From the NCBI GenBank assembly GCA_022792885.1, contig JAAWBX010000022.1:18427-82426 (forward strand): 64,000 bases of DNA, in the 5' to 3' direction. This DNA is from Lachnospiraceae bacterium (GTDB lineage: Bacteria; Bacillota; Clostridia; Lachnospirales; Lachnospiraceae). The position numbers and the translations under genes were made by a program. Of this stretch, positions 16,018 to 23,638 are shown piece after piece (within the stretch, counting starts at the first letter, position 1; the number at the start of each line of letters is the position of its first letter). The notes beneath the pieces are model-generated. The model saw only the letters and a list, made by a program, of their open reading frames with translations. It was not told where the DNA came from and did not search any database.

Positions 16018-16592
16018 CGCATGTCTCCCCCTTTCATTCCGTTCAGAAGCGACCGAAAAACTTCCGTCAGCATCCCGCCCGCTTCCTCCGCCGTAAATGT
16101 ACACAGATTTGTCGCACAGAGCACCGCAATGCCATGGGTATAGATCCACAAATGCCGATAAAGCTTCTCCGCGTCGCTCTCACATAGGCCGTAGCTCTCC
16201 CTGACGGACAAAAGAATTTGGGAATAATTCTCTTCTATAAGCGGAAGAACATGGGCAACCGTCGGCGTTTTCGACTGTTCCGACATAAAAAGCAGCCGAA
16301 ATAACCGGGGTTCCAGCATGGCAAAACGAATATACTGAATCCCGACGCCCTTAAACGCCGGAACTTCTTTTAAACCCTCCCGGACATACTCTCCATACAA
16401 CCCCCTCGCCGCTTCTTTAACTGCCGACTGTACTTCTTCCATGTTCTCAAACACGGTAAAAACAGGGCAGGCCGAACTGCCGAGCCTTTTCCCCAACGCC
16501 CGCGCGGTCAGACATTCCGGACTGCCTTCCCGAATAATATCCAGGCCCGCTTTCGTTATCTGCTCTTTCGTAAATTTTGCTTTTGGTGGCAG
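16014..16592 (-). CDS. TetR-family regulator, apparently starting at CTG
   Basis: With an ATG start this protein would begin at 16496 and lack its DNA-binding helices. The frame stays open upstream and encodes a normal TetR N-terminus (PPKAKFTKEQITKAG then CLTARALGKRLGSS) back to a CTG at 16592. A perfect GGAGG lies eight bases before that CTG, giving a 192-residue protein of normal TetR length. An ATT three bases earlier with five-base spacing is a less likely start. It heads the ATPase-permease operon behind a near-consensus promoter and probably represses it. Confidence 0.8.
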   Translation of the reverse strand: MPPKAKFTKEQITKAGLDIIREGSPECLTARALGKRLGSSACPVFTVFENMEEVQSAVKEAARGLYGEYVREGLKEVPAFKGVGIQYIRFAMLEPRLFRLLFMSEQSKTPTVAHVLPLIEENYSQILLSVRESYGLCESDAEKLYRHLWIYTHGIAVLCATNLCTFTAEEAGGMLTEVFRSLLNGMKGGDMR

Positions 16593-16606
16593 AATCGCCG
16601 CCTCCT

Positions 16607-16630
16607 TTCTATAACATTCATTCTATAACA
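16607..16630 (-). repeat. Direct repeat TGTTATAGAA, candidate TetR operator
   Basis: Two identical 10-base copies (16607-16616 and 16621-16630 on the plus strand as TTCTATAACA) spaced 14 bases apart lie between the -10 box and the ribosome-binding site of the TetR gene. The location suits an autoregulatory operator, although TetR sites are more often inverted repeats. Confidence 0.55.
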
Positions 16631-16638
16631 CCTGTTTT

Positions 16639-16667
16639 ATTATAGCATCCCGGAGCTTTTTTGTCAA
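16639..16667 (-). promoter_or_regulatory. Consensus sigma-A promoter of the TetR-ABC operon
   Basis: Minus-strand TTGACA (16662-16667), 17-base spacer, TATAAT (16639-16644): a full consensus match in both boxes. A promoter this strong suggests repression by the encoded TetR protein. Confidence 0.9.
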
Positions 16668-16694
16668 ACACAAACATTGCCCGAAAAGTGATAC

Positions 16695-17645
16695 TTATGA
16701 TGTCTTCGACCTTTCATTGTCGTATATCGCCGCCATATTCTGGATTTTTCGCCTGATCTTTGTACGGATATGTAATGGCTCGAGGCACTCACATTGATCT
16801 CCAAAACCGAGAAGGATGTTATAATAATAGTCGTTTTCAATGAACGGAAAATTCACGATATAATATCCGTCATGATCCGGCGCCAAGCGATCATACGTAC
16901 CATATTCAAGCACCCTGTCCAACACGGATTTATGAATGCGAATTTTGATTTCTGTCTGCATCGTTTCCGCAATTTCCTCAAAATCCAATATCGGTTTTTG
17001 ATAATCCCGCGGCATAAAAGTTTCCTGTTTCATCTGCAGCTCTGATATACGGGATAGTTTAAATAACCGATAATCCTCTCTGATATAACAATACCCTTGA
17101 AAGTACCAATGGCCGCCTTTTAATACAAGCTGATATGGTTCAACGATCCGCACAGTTTTATTTCCATGGTGAGCCGTATATTCAAAGCGCAGCAGCTTAT
17201 GATCCTGTAAAGCCGTTTTTATCATTTCCAAATACGGCCGTATATTTTTGTTGCCTGTCCACGGGCTTAAATCTATACAGATCTGGTTTGCTTTGATTTC
17301 CATGTCTTTCGCTTTTTCAGCAGGAATAAAACTTTTCACTTTCGCGAGAACGTTTGCCAATTCCTCGCCCCGTATTATATTCGAAAGACCGGAAAGCCCC
17401 GTCAAGATTGCGGAAAGATCCGCAGTCGAAAAAACCTTTTTATCCATCTTATATTCCGGCATGATTTCGAATCCGCCGCCAACACCTGATATGGAGCGAA
17501 CAGGGATGCCCGCCAGATTGATCGCCTCCATATCACGGTAAATTGTGCGGGGCGAAACTTCAAACATATCCGCTAATTCCTGCGCGCCTATACGTTTTTT
17601 ATCCAGGAGCGTCATAATAATGCTAACAAGCCTGTCAACTTTCAT
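16695..17645 (-). CDS. HTH and WYL-domain transcriptional regulator (YafY type)
   Basis: A 316-residue regulator with an N-terminal helix-turn-helix (ELADMFEVSPRTIYRDMEAI) and a WYL domain containing EPYQLVLKGGHWYFQGYC and YRLFKLSRI. It is divergent from the DJ-1/PfpI-like gene at 17766, so it probably controls that gene and itself. The ATG at 17645 is chosen over an upstream in-frame TTG at 17666 because AAAGGCGGC precedes it and homology starts with MKVDRLVSI. It is a distant paralogue of the WYL regulator at 11209-12117. Confidence 0.9.
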   Translation of the reverse strand: MKVDRLVSIIMTLLDKKRIGAQELADMFEVSPRTIYRDMEAINLAGIPVRSISGVGGGFEIMPEYKMDKKVFSTADLSAILTGLSGLSNIIRGEELANVLAKVKSFIPAEKAKDMEIKANQICIDLSPWTGNKNIRPYLEMIKTALQDHKLLRFEYTAHHGNKTVRIVEPYQLVLKGGHWYFQGYCYIREDYRLFKLSRISELQMKQETFMPRDYQKPILDFEEIAETMQTEIKIRIHKSVLDRVLEYGTYDRLAPDHDGYYIVNFPFIENDYYYNILLGFGDQCECLEPLHIRTKIRRKIQNMAAIYDNERSKTS

Positions 17646-17677
17646 TTGGCAGCCGCCTTTCAACAATTTTTTATATT

Positions 17678-17706
17678 AGTATAAATTGCTGCCATATTGC
17701 TGTCAA
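17678..17706 (-). promoter_or_regulatory. Sigma-A promoter of the second WYL regulator gene
   Basis: Minus-strand TTGACA (17701-17706), 17-base spacer, TATACT (17678-17683). The spacer carries GCAGCAAT repeated at close spacing together with the copy overlapping the -35 box, a possible operator for the divergent pair. Confidence 0.8.
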
Positions 17707-17765
17707 CGATTGGATGATATCATAAAAACAAAGCAAATCAAACGCGAAAGAAAACGGAGGAAATT

Positions 17766-18395
17766 ATGTTCACAATCTACGTATATGCTTTGGACACCTT
17801 GGCCGACTGGGAGCTGGGGTATGTTACGGCGGAATTAAATTCCGGACGCTTCTTCAAAAACGGGGCGCCGAAAGTATCCGTCAAAACCGTCGGCATTTCA
17901 AGGGAACCCGTCAAAACAATGGGCGGACTGACCGTCATGCCCGATTGTATCATCGACGACATAACGGTAAATGAAGAAAGCGTACTGCTCTTGCCGGGAG
18001 CAAATACCTGGGATGATCCCAAACATGGCGCCATTATTAAAAAAGCCGGTGAATTTCTTTCCGCAGGCGCTATGGTATGCGCCATCTGCGGCGCAACCGC
18101 CGCGCTGGCAAACGCCGGCCTGTTGGATAAAAGGCGGCACACCAGCAATGGGGCAGGTTATCTGGAAATGGTATCGCCCGGCTACAAAGGACAAAACTTC
18201 TATGTTGACAAGCCGTCCGTCGCGGATCACAACCTGATTACCGCAAGCTCCACCGGAGCCTTACTGTGGGCAAAGCAGATTATGGAACGATTAAAAGTCT
18301 TTCAGCCAAATACACTAGAAGCATGGTACGCGTATTTCAGTACCGGCGAAGCGCAACATTTCTTTGCCCTCATGCAAACCTTGTCGGCAGATTGA
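17766..18395 (+). CDS. DJ-1/PfpI-family protein
   Basis: A 209-residue protein of the class I glutamine amidotransferase-like superfamily. The nucleophile-elbow cysteine is in AMVCAICGATAALANAG, with a preceding LLLPGANTWDD and a downstream DHNLITASSTGALLWAKQI. Relatives include chaperones, glyoxalases and stress proteins; the exact activity is not evident. An AACGGAGGA site lies before the ATG. The neighbouring divergent WYL regulator is the probable controller. A strong hairpin terminator follows the stop. Confidence 0.85.
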   Translation: MFTIYVYALDTLADWELGYVTAELNSGRFFKNGAPKVSVKTVGISREPVKTMGGLTVMPDCIIDDITVNEESVLLLPGANTWDDPKHGAIIKKAGEFLSAGAMVCAICGATAALANAGLLDKRRHTSNGAGYLEMVSPGYKGQNFYVDKPSVADHNLITASSTGALLWAKQIMERLKVFQPNTLEAWYAYFSTGEAQHFFALMQTLSAD

Positions 18396-18516
18396 AATTT
18401 GAAAAGCGGCAGGGAGTTCTCCCTGCCGTTTTTGCCCGTTCCATCGTTTCCGAAGTGCAGTTACCGCCACGGCAACCGGATTTTGTTTCTTTCTTTTTCT
18501 TGCTAAACAGTCTCAT
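18370..18516 (-). pseudogene. Truncated thioredoxin-like protein gene (N-terminal remnant)
   Basis: Downstream of the permease gene, an AGGAGG eight bases before an ATG opens a 48-codon frame starting MRLFSKKKKE and continuing SGCRGGNCTSETMERAK. This looks like the lysine- and cysteine-rich N-terminus of the small thioredoxin-family protein that often follows such permeases. The expected redox domain with its CxxC never appears; instead the frame runs into the neighbouring terminator and the end of the DJ-1/PfpI gene. It is probably the stub left by a deletion or rearrangement. The family assignment is from memory. Confidence 0.55.
18407..18433 (+). terminator. Hairpin terminator after the DJ-1/PfpI gene
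   Basis: A perfect 9-bp stem (18407-18415 with 18420-18428) with a 4-base loop is followed by TTTTT. On the minus strand it is followed by CTTTTC, so it may also stop transcripts from the permease side. Confidence 0.88.
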
Positions 18517-18535
18517 CGATCACGCCTCCTAAAAA

Positions 18536-19537
18536 TTATATCAATAAAAATTGGAACGCATTGAACAGGCAGCCGACCAGGATAATGCCAATGGTGCAAA
18601 TGCCGATGAACACGACAAGCAGTTTCCGCTTTACCGCTTTGCGGAGCATGATCATAGACGGCAGGCTTAATGTGGTAACAGCCATCATAAAAGACAGAAT
18701 GGTCCCAAGCCGGGCGCCCTTGTATAACAAAGCCTCCGCCACAGGAATAGTGCCAAAAATATCCGCATACATGGGAACGCCTACCAGCGTAGCAAGAATA
18801 ACGCCGAATGGATTGTTACCCCCTAACACCGTTTCAATCCAGCTCTCCGGAATCCAGTTGTGAATAATTGCGCCAATGCCCACGCCGATCAAAATATACG
18901 GAAACACCTTCTTGCATGTAGAGACGACTTGTTCTTTCGCATATGAAAGCCGTTCCCGCTTCGTCAATGTAGAAGACTCCGTGTCTACGCCGCCGGCCGT
19001 TCGGATAAATTCCTCCACACGCGGTTCCATGTGCAGTTTCTCAATCAGAGTGCCGCCCGCTACGGCGATCACCAGCCCTATCAGCACATAAAGGACAGCG
19101 ACCTTTGCGCCGAAAACGCTCATTAGCAGAATCAGGCTCCCCAGATCTACCATCGGCGAAGAAATCAGGAAAGAAAATGTAACCCCTAACGGCAGTCCGG
19201 CGCCGGTAAAGCCGATAAACAGAGGAATGGACGAGCAGGAACAGAACGGTGTTACCGTACCCAATAAAGCAGAAATGACATTCGCACCGACACCGTGAAA
19301 ACGGCCCAATATCCGCTTGCTCCGTTCCGGCGGGAAATAGCTTTGAATATAGGAAATCAAGAAAATCAAAAAGCAGAGCAGCACCGTGATTTTCAACACA
19401 TCATAGAGGAAAAATTGAATGCTCCCCCCTACACGCTCTTCCACATCCAGCCCCAGCCTGGAAAGCCCCCCGCCAATCAGCTCATTCAGCCACTTCATAC
19501 CCAACACCTGATCTTGAATAAACTGCCATACACCCAT
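18536..19537 (-). CDS. Predicted permease, DUF318/ArsP-like
   Basis: A 333-residue membrane protein with about eight transmembrane segments and the family hallmark TPFCSCSSIPLF (Cys about 99 and 101). Members of this family export organoarsenicals (ArsP) or unknown thiol-reactive compounds. The central cytoplasmic loop is charged. A metal-sensing ArsR-type regulator lies just upstream on the same strand, supporting a metal or metalloid export role. GAGG sits seven bases before the ATG. The thioredoxin-like partner usually found downstream is reduced to a stub. Confidence 0.88.
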   Translation of the reverse strand: MGVWQFIQDQVLGMKWLNELIGGGLSRLGLDVEERVGGSIQFFLYDVLKITVLLCFLIFLISYIQSYFPPERSKRILGRFHGVGANVISALLGTVTPFCSCSSIPLFIGFTGAGLPLGVTFSFLISSPMVDLGSLILLMSVFGAKVAVLYVLIGLVIAVAGGTLIEKLHMEPRVEEFIRTAGGVDTESSTLTKRERLSYAKEQVVSTCKKVFPYILIGVGIGAIIHNWIPESWIETVLGGNNPFGVILATLVGVPMYADIFGTIPVAEALLYKGARLGTILSFMMAVTTLSLPSMIMLRKAVKRKLLVVFIGICTIGIILVGCLFNAFQFLLI

Positions 19538-19571
19538 AGAGAAACCTCACTTTCCTTTTGCCGAACAATAC

Positions 19572-19587
19572 ATCAAAATATTTTGAT
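19572..19587. promoter_or_regulatory. 16-bp perfect palindrome upstream of the permease, ArsR-type operator
   Basis: ATCAAAATATTTTGAT is a perfect inverted repeat about 35 bases upstream of the permease start. A close variant lies in the leader of the ArsR gene (19957-19972). ArsR/SmtB repressors typically bind such AT-rich dyads. Confidence 0.6.
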
Positions 19588-19599
19588 CTAAAATAGCAA

Positions 19600-19632
19600 G
19601 ATAAACGCCATCTTACTATCATGGCGTTTATC
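19600..19632 (-). terminator. Hairpin between the ArsR gene and the permease
   Basis: A perfect 12-bp stem (19600-19611 with 19621-19632) with a 9-base loop is followed on the minus strand by TTGCTATTTTAG. It may be a weak terminator or a stabilising structure that sets the ratio of regulator to permease. Confidence 0.55.
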
Positions 19633-19657
19633 TATCACGTGAAAGACATCTGTCCCC

Positions 19658-19942
19658 TTATTCTACGTTTGGCGTAGTAATAGCCAACAACAACTTAACA
19701 ACGTTATTCCTGCCATCCTCGCTCAAACGATAATGCGTCCATTTGCCCTCCTGACGGCTTACAACAAGCCCAGAGTCACACAAAATTTTCATGTGATAGG
19801 AAAGACCGGACTGAGTCAAATCCATCGGCTCTTGCAAAACACAGGCGCATTTTTCACCGCTTCTCAGTTGTTCCAGAATGGCGAGGCGCTTGGGGTCGCA
19901 CAGGGCCTTGAATACTTTTGCATTTTCTTGGTATGTCCCCAT
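19658..19942 (-). CDS. ArsR/SmtB-family metal-sensing repressor
   Basis: A 94-residue winged-helix repressor. The segment FKALCDPKRLAILEQL starts the domain, EKCACVL (Cys about 32 and 34) matches the metal-binding box of ArsR (ELCVC), and TQSGLSYHMKILCDSGLV is the recognition helix region. Binding of arsenite or a thiophilic metal would release it from DNA. AGGAG precedes the ATG. Matching palindromes lie in its own leader and before the permease gene, so it probably controls both. Confidence 0.93.
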   Translation of the reverse strand: MGTYQENAKVFKALCDPKRLAILEQLRSGEKCACVLQEPMDLTQSGLSYHMKILCDSGLVVSRQEGKWTHYRLSEDGRNNVVKLLLAITTPNVE

Positions 19943-19956
19943 GCAATCTCCTTCAC

Positions 19957-19972
19957 ATTAAAATTTTTTGAT
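19957..19972. promoter_or_regulatory. AT-rich palindrome in the ArsR leader, probable operator
   Basis: On the minus strand ATCAAAAAATTTTAAT lies just after the transcription start of the ArsR gene and matches the permease-side palindrome (19572-19587) with few changes. Confidence 0.6.
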
Positions 19973-19979
19973 ATAATTC

Positions 19980-20008
19980 AGTATATGCGATAATAGTCCG
20001 TTTGTCAA
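19980..20008 (-). promoter_or_regulatory. Sigma-A promoter of the ArsR gene
   Basis: Minus-strand TTGACA (20003-20008), 17-base spacer, TATACT (19980-19985). The putative operator follows directly. Confidence 0.88.
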
Positions 20009-20018
20009 TAGCGCTTTG

Positions 20019-20043
20019 TACCGTCGCTTGACAAGCGACGGTA
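20019..20043. repeat. 25-bp perfect palindrome between queA and the ArsR gene
   Basis: Arms TACCGTCGCTT and AAGCGACGGTA pair fully around a GAC loop, ten bases upstream of the ArsR -35 box. No T-run follows on either strand, so it is not an ordinary terminator. Confidence 0.75.
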
Positions 20044-20087
20044 ACGTTTCCCGAAAACATTTAAGAAATATATGAACGGCAAACAAA

Positions 20088-20106
20088 GCAAGCATATCAT
20101 ACTTGC
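20088..20106 (-). terminator. Probable terminator of queA
   Basis: An 8-bp stem (20088-20095 with 20099-20106, one G-U pair) with a 3-base loop is followed on the minus strand by TTTGTTTG, just after the queA stop codon. Confidence 0.5.
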
Positions 20107-20118
20107 AAAAATGGTTTC

Positions 20119-21156
20119 TCACACGATCAACATCGCATCCCCAAAAGAAAAAAACCGATAACGTTCCTTCACCGCTTCCTCATAAGCCGCCAGTACCCGT
20201 TCTCTTCCGGCCAATGCAGACACCAACATAATCAACGTTGATTGAGGTAAATGAAAATTTGTAATCAATCCATCCAGAAGCTTAAAACGATAACCCGGAT
20301 AGATAAAAATATCCGTCCAGCCGCTTCCCGCTTGCAAAACCCCATTCTCGTCCGCCGCCGACTCGATCGTCCGGCAGCTCGTCGTTCCCACACAAATAAT
20401 CCGACCGCCGTTTTTCTTTGTTTCATTCACCATGCGGGCAGTTTCCTCCTCCACCACATAAAACTCCGAATGCATATGATGATCCAGTACATTCTCTTCC
20501 TTGACCGGACGAAAAGTCCCAAGACCCACATGAAGCGTAACCGGAGCGATTTTCACTCCGTTTTGACGGATCTCATCCAACAGCTTCCCGGTAAAATGCA
20601 ATCCCGCCGTAGGCGCCGCCGCAGACCCGTCATACCTGGCATATACGGTCTGGTAACGATTTTTATCCTTCAGCGAATGCGTAATATAGGGCGGCAGCGG
20701 CATCTGCCCCAGCCGGTCCAGGATTTCCTCAAAGATTCCCTCATACTCAAACCGGATCAAACGGTTTCCTTCCTCCACGACATCCAAAACGCGCCCTCTC
20801 AAAAGACCGTCTCCGAAAGAAATCACACACCCCGGCCTCGCTTTTTTTCCCGGCTTCACCAAAGTCTCCCAGACATCCTTCTCCTTTCTCTTTAAAAGAA
20901 GTACCTCTATCCCGGCTCCGGTCCCCTCTTTTACTCCCAGAAGCCTGGCCGGAATTACCTTGGTATTATTGATGATCAGACAATCCCCTTCCCTCAGCTC
21001 TTCCACAATATCCCGAAAAATCCCGTGACGGGTCGCGCCCGTCTGTTTATCCAGAATCAACAGCCTGGACGCGCTCCGATCTTCCAGGGGATCCTGCGCG
21101 ATCAATTCCTGCGGCAGTTCATAATCAAAATCTTTCACGCTTAATCTTTCGCTCAT
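20119..21156 (-). CDS. queA: S-adenosylmethionine:tRNA ribosyltransferase-isomerase QueA
   Basis: QueA transfers the ribosyl part of S-adenosylmethionine to preQ1 in tRNA, forming epoxyqueuosine at position 34. The 345-residue protein shows the family signatures [52 protein letters not shown] and a C-terminal [16 protein letters not shown]. Length is normal. No other queuosine genes are nearby. A terminator for the upstream gene precedes it, so a separate promoter is likely, but none was clearly recognised. Confidence 0.97.
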   Translation of the reverse strand: MSERLSVKDFDYELPQELIAQDPLEDRSASRLLILDKQTGATRHGIFRDIVEELREGDCLIINNTKVIPARLLGVKEGTGAGIEVLLLKRKEKDVWETLVKPGKKARPGCVISFGDGLLRGRVLDVVEEGNRLIRFEYEGIFEEILDRLGQMPLPPYITHSLKDKNRYQTVYARYDGSAAAPTAGLHFTGKLLDEIRQNGVKIAPVTLHVGLGTFRPVKEENVLDHHMHSEFYVVEEETARMVNETKKNGGRIICVGTTSCRTIESAADENGVLQAGSGWTDIFIYPGYRFKLLDGLITNFHLPQSTLIMLVSALAGRERVLAAYEEAVKERYRFFSFGDAMLIV

Positions 21157-21199
21157 CTTTTCTCTTTCTCCTCAATCCGTTTTTGCTTCGACGACAAAA

Positions 21200-21223
21200 C
21201 ATCCCAGAGTTTCCTCCGGGATG
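21200..21223 (-). terminator. Terminator of the SH3-domain membrane protein gene
   Basis: Stem 21200-21209 with 21214-21223 (10 bp, one G-U pair), GAAA loop on the minus strand, followed by TTTTG. Confidence 0.82.
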
Positions 21224-21241
21224 CCTTTTCCTCTTTGAAAT

Positions 21242-22537
21242 TTACTCGGGGCTTGTCGTCGTCAACGCCTCATTCAGAACATAACCGACAACCGTCTCGC
21301 CCTCCGCGTTTACATACTCGACTTTACTCCACTCGCTTCCCAGTTCGGTGCGGGATGCATGATCGCCTTTGTAAATACTTCCGATCTGCTCGCTCTCCCT
21401 CGAAGGCTCTTTTCGAATGGCGTAAGGGCCGTCCACCGCCCATACCGTTATGCTGTCGGACGACGCTGCCGTAGCTGCCGGCGTCGTAGTCGTCTCAGCC
21501 GCCGTGGTGGTCTCCGCCGCACTCGTCGTGCCCGAAGCCGCCGTGGTATCCTCCGCAGCCGCAGAAGTATCCGCAGCCGACGGCGTCTCGCCGCTGCCTT
21601 CCTCGCCGTTCAAAATCTTCACCAGGCTGTCCAGGCCCGAATCCGACGCCATGGCCGCCGACAAACGGTCGTTCACATCCTGTACCAGAGCCCTCACTTC
21701 CTCATGCGTTCCCTGCTCCTGCGCAAACGCATTCTCCTCTTCCGTCATCTCGGTACAAATATAAAGATGTCCGTCCTCCGCTGTCTTCACATAATACCAC
21801 TGCAGATCCGGCGCCAGCGTTTCGATATTCAAAAACTTCACGTCGCAATATACATAAACCAGATATTCGCCGTCCTTCAGTCCGTCCTTCGTATAACAAG
21901 TCAGGTTCTTATATTCTTCGATATACTCCTTCATCTTCTCCAGCTTCTGAGCCGAGAGATTCACCGTACTGTCCACCAGATTCGTCATAGCCGACAAATC
22001 CGCCGTCTGGCGGGCCGTATAGAAACTGTTCATCAGCGTTCCGACTTCCGGATTCGTATCCTTCTCCAGTTCATAGGCGGAATAATCCACGCTTACCGTC
22101 ACGTCCTCCCCGGCGGAAGTCATGGCCGCCGTCGTCGTCTCTCCCGTGACATCCGGCGTTTTATCGTCGGACTTCCCGCGGAAAAGAAAGATAATCAGAA
22201 GAATCACCGCAATCGCAACGGCCGCAAGGATACCGTACTTCACATAACTGTTCCCGCCGTTCGAATATCCCCCGTCCCGATAATTCCTGCGGGTAAAAAG
22301 CTCGTCATTCTCATCATCGTCATCAAAATCCTGATTGACCGACCGAACTTTCTTCGGCTTTTCATCCGGTTCATCGTCGTCAAAATCCTCGTCGTCCAGC
22401 TCGTCCTCATCCAGCTCATCGTCAAAGTCTTCTTCTTCCGCCGTATCAAAACCATTCCTTTTCTCTTCGATATCATTATGCATTTCCGGACTCTCGTCAT
22501 CAAAAAGATCCTGAACCTCATCGTGCCTGTCTTTCAT
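21242..22537 (-). CDS. Membrane-anchored protein with acidic N-terminus and C-terminal SH3b domain
   Basis: A 431-residue protein of unknown function. Residues 1-88 are extremely rich in Asp and Glu and presumably cytoplasmic. One transmembrane helix (about 101-119) is followed by a Thr/Ala-rich linker, a globular region (about 150-315) and a second Thr/Ala-rich low-complexity stretch. A C-terminal SH3b domain (about 365-425; WAVDGPYAIRKEPSRESEQIG) probably binds peptidoglycan outside the cell. The ATG at 22537 is chosen because AAAGGAG lies just upstream. The layout suggests a cell-envelope sensor or scaffold. Confidence 0.78.
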   Translation of the reverse strand: MKDRHDEVQDLFDDESPEMHNDIEEKRNGFDTAEEEDFDDELDEDELDDEDFDDDEPDEKPKKVRSVNQDFDDDDENDELFTRRNYRDGGYSNGGNSYVKYGILAAVAIAVILLIIFLFRGKSDDKTPDVTGETTTAAMTSAGEDVTVSVDYSAYELEKDTNPEVGTLMNSFYTARQTADLSAMTNLVDSTVNLSAQKLEKMKEYIEEYKNLTCYTKDGLKDGEYLVYVYCDVKFLNIETLAPDLQWYYVKTAEDGHLYICTEMTEEENAFAQEQGTHEEVRALVQDVNDRLSAAMASDSGLDSLVKILNGEEGSGETPSAADTSAAAEDTTAASGTTSAAETTTAAETTTTPAATAASSDSITVWAVDGPYAIRKEPSRESEQIGSIYKGDHASRTELGSEWSKVEYVNAEGETVVGYVLNEALTTTSPE

Positions 22538-22597
22538 TATGAAACACTCCTTTAACTCTGTCATTCTAAACTTCAGGGAAAACTATCCACTTAACAC

Positions 22598-22626
22598 ATT
22601 GTAACAAAGTGTTAATAAAATTGCAA
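22598..22626 (-). promoter_or_regulatory. Sigma-A promoter of the SH3-domain membrane protein gene
   Basis: Minus-strand TTGCAA (22621-22626), 17-base spacer, TACAAT (22598-22603), about 60 bases before the start codon. Confidence 0.7.
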
Positions 22627-22702
22627 TACACAGATTCAGAAATATTTGTGTCCAAGACCCCAAAAAAGCGAATATTGTCGAAAGAAATCCGAAACAAGTT
22701 CC

Positions 22703-23638
22703 TTACAACTTTAAAATGCCCTCGCTGAGAGAATAACAGTAAACATGGTCGGAGAGCCGATCCGTCGCCGCCACCTCGGTGCTGTTGATCTCCCGCACCA
22801 TATCGCACAGATCCTCCCGTCCCGGACTGCTCACACAGGGAATCAGAATCACCTCATGAATGCTGCTCGGCAGCACATAAATATCGCTGTTGTGTTCTCT
22901 GGCAAAACGATCCAGCACATCCTGATAAAGCATACACCCGGCCCCGTTAAACCGCTCTTTATTCGTCAGCACATACATGGGACTGGCAGACCTCTTGTCC
23001 CTTCCCAAAGTAATCCCGCAGAATTCTTCAAAAGCCTCCTCACTCTCAAACTCCTCCCGCATGTCCTGCAAAATCATCTCATCAAGCAGAGAATCCATGC
23101 TTTGAAGCTCCCAGTTCAAAAGGCGGGGCGTATTCTCTCTGGCCGTCTGATAAAGCGTCTCCTCGTCCACCTTCCACACCTTCAAATGGCTGTTAAAGAT
23201 CAAAGCCGTAACCAGCCCAAGCGCTTCGTCCTCCAACATAAAATAAAACACCATAGCGAGATCCAGAACCCTTCGGTGAGGCATCTCCTCCAGCAACTCC
23301 CGATTCTCCTCATAATTGATCAGCTTGAAAACAATGCGATCCTTCAGATACGCAAATTCTTTCAAACGGCTGACATCAAAACCCGGCTGGCAGCAATTCT
23401 CCTGATACTCCGCCAGAATCCGACGAACGATCTCCTCCATGGACATTCCGGCCCGGTAGCGTCCGTAAAATTCATTCAGATAAACGGTAGGGGAAATCGT
23501 TTCGCCTTCCGGCAAAATGGTCACGCCGTCCCAGGTCACCTGATTGTTTTTCATGATATGATGCAGTTCCACCCGTGCCTGCGGCATCGCCTCCTCCAGG
23601 CGTCGTTTCACGCAGGTTAAAAATTCTCCATATTCCAT
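22703..23638 (-). CDS. DUF5688-family protein
   Basis: A 311-residue soluble protein without a recognised enzymatic motif. Its N-terminus (EYGEFLTCVKRRLEEAMP) followed by NNQVTWDGVTI and PTVYLNEFYGRYRAGMSMEEIVRRIL fits the DUF5688 family, which is frequent in Lachnospiraceae, often in several copies. The C-terminal half has YVLTNKERFNGAGCMLYQDVLDRFA and a HEVILIP segment. The ATG at 23638 is chosen for the GGAGG six bases upstream. It has its own strong promoter. Function unknown. Confidence 0.75.
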   Translation of the reverse strand: MEYGEFLTCVKRRLEEAMPQARVELHHIMKNNQVTWDGVTILPEGETISPTVYLNEFYGRYRAGMSMEEIVRRILAEYQENCCQPGFDVSRLKEFAYLKDRIVFKLINYEENRELLEEMPHRRVLDLAMVFYFMLEDEALGLVTALIFNSHLKVWKVDEETLYQTARENTPRLLNWELQSMDSLLDEMILQDMREEFESEEAFEEFCGITLGRDKRSASPMYVLTNKERFNGAGCMLYQDVLDRFAREHNSDIYVLPSSIHEVILIPCVSSPGREDLCDMVREINSTEVAATDRLSDHVYCYSLSEGILKL

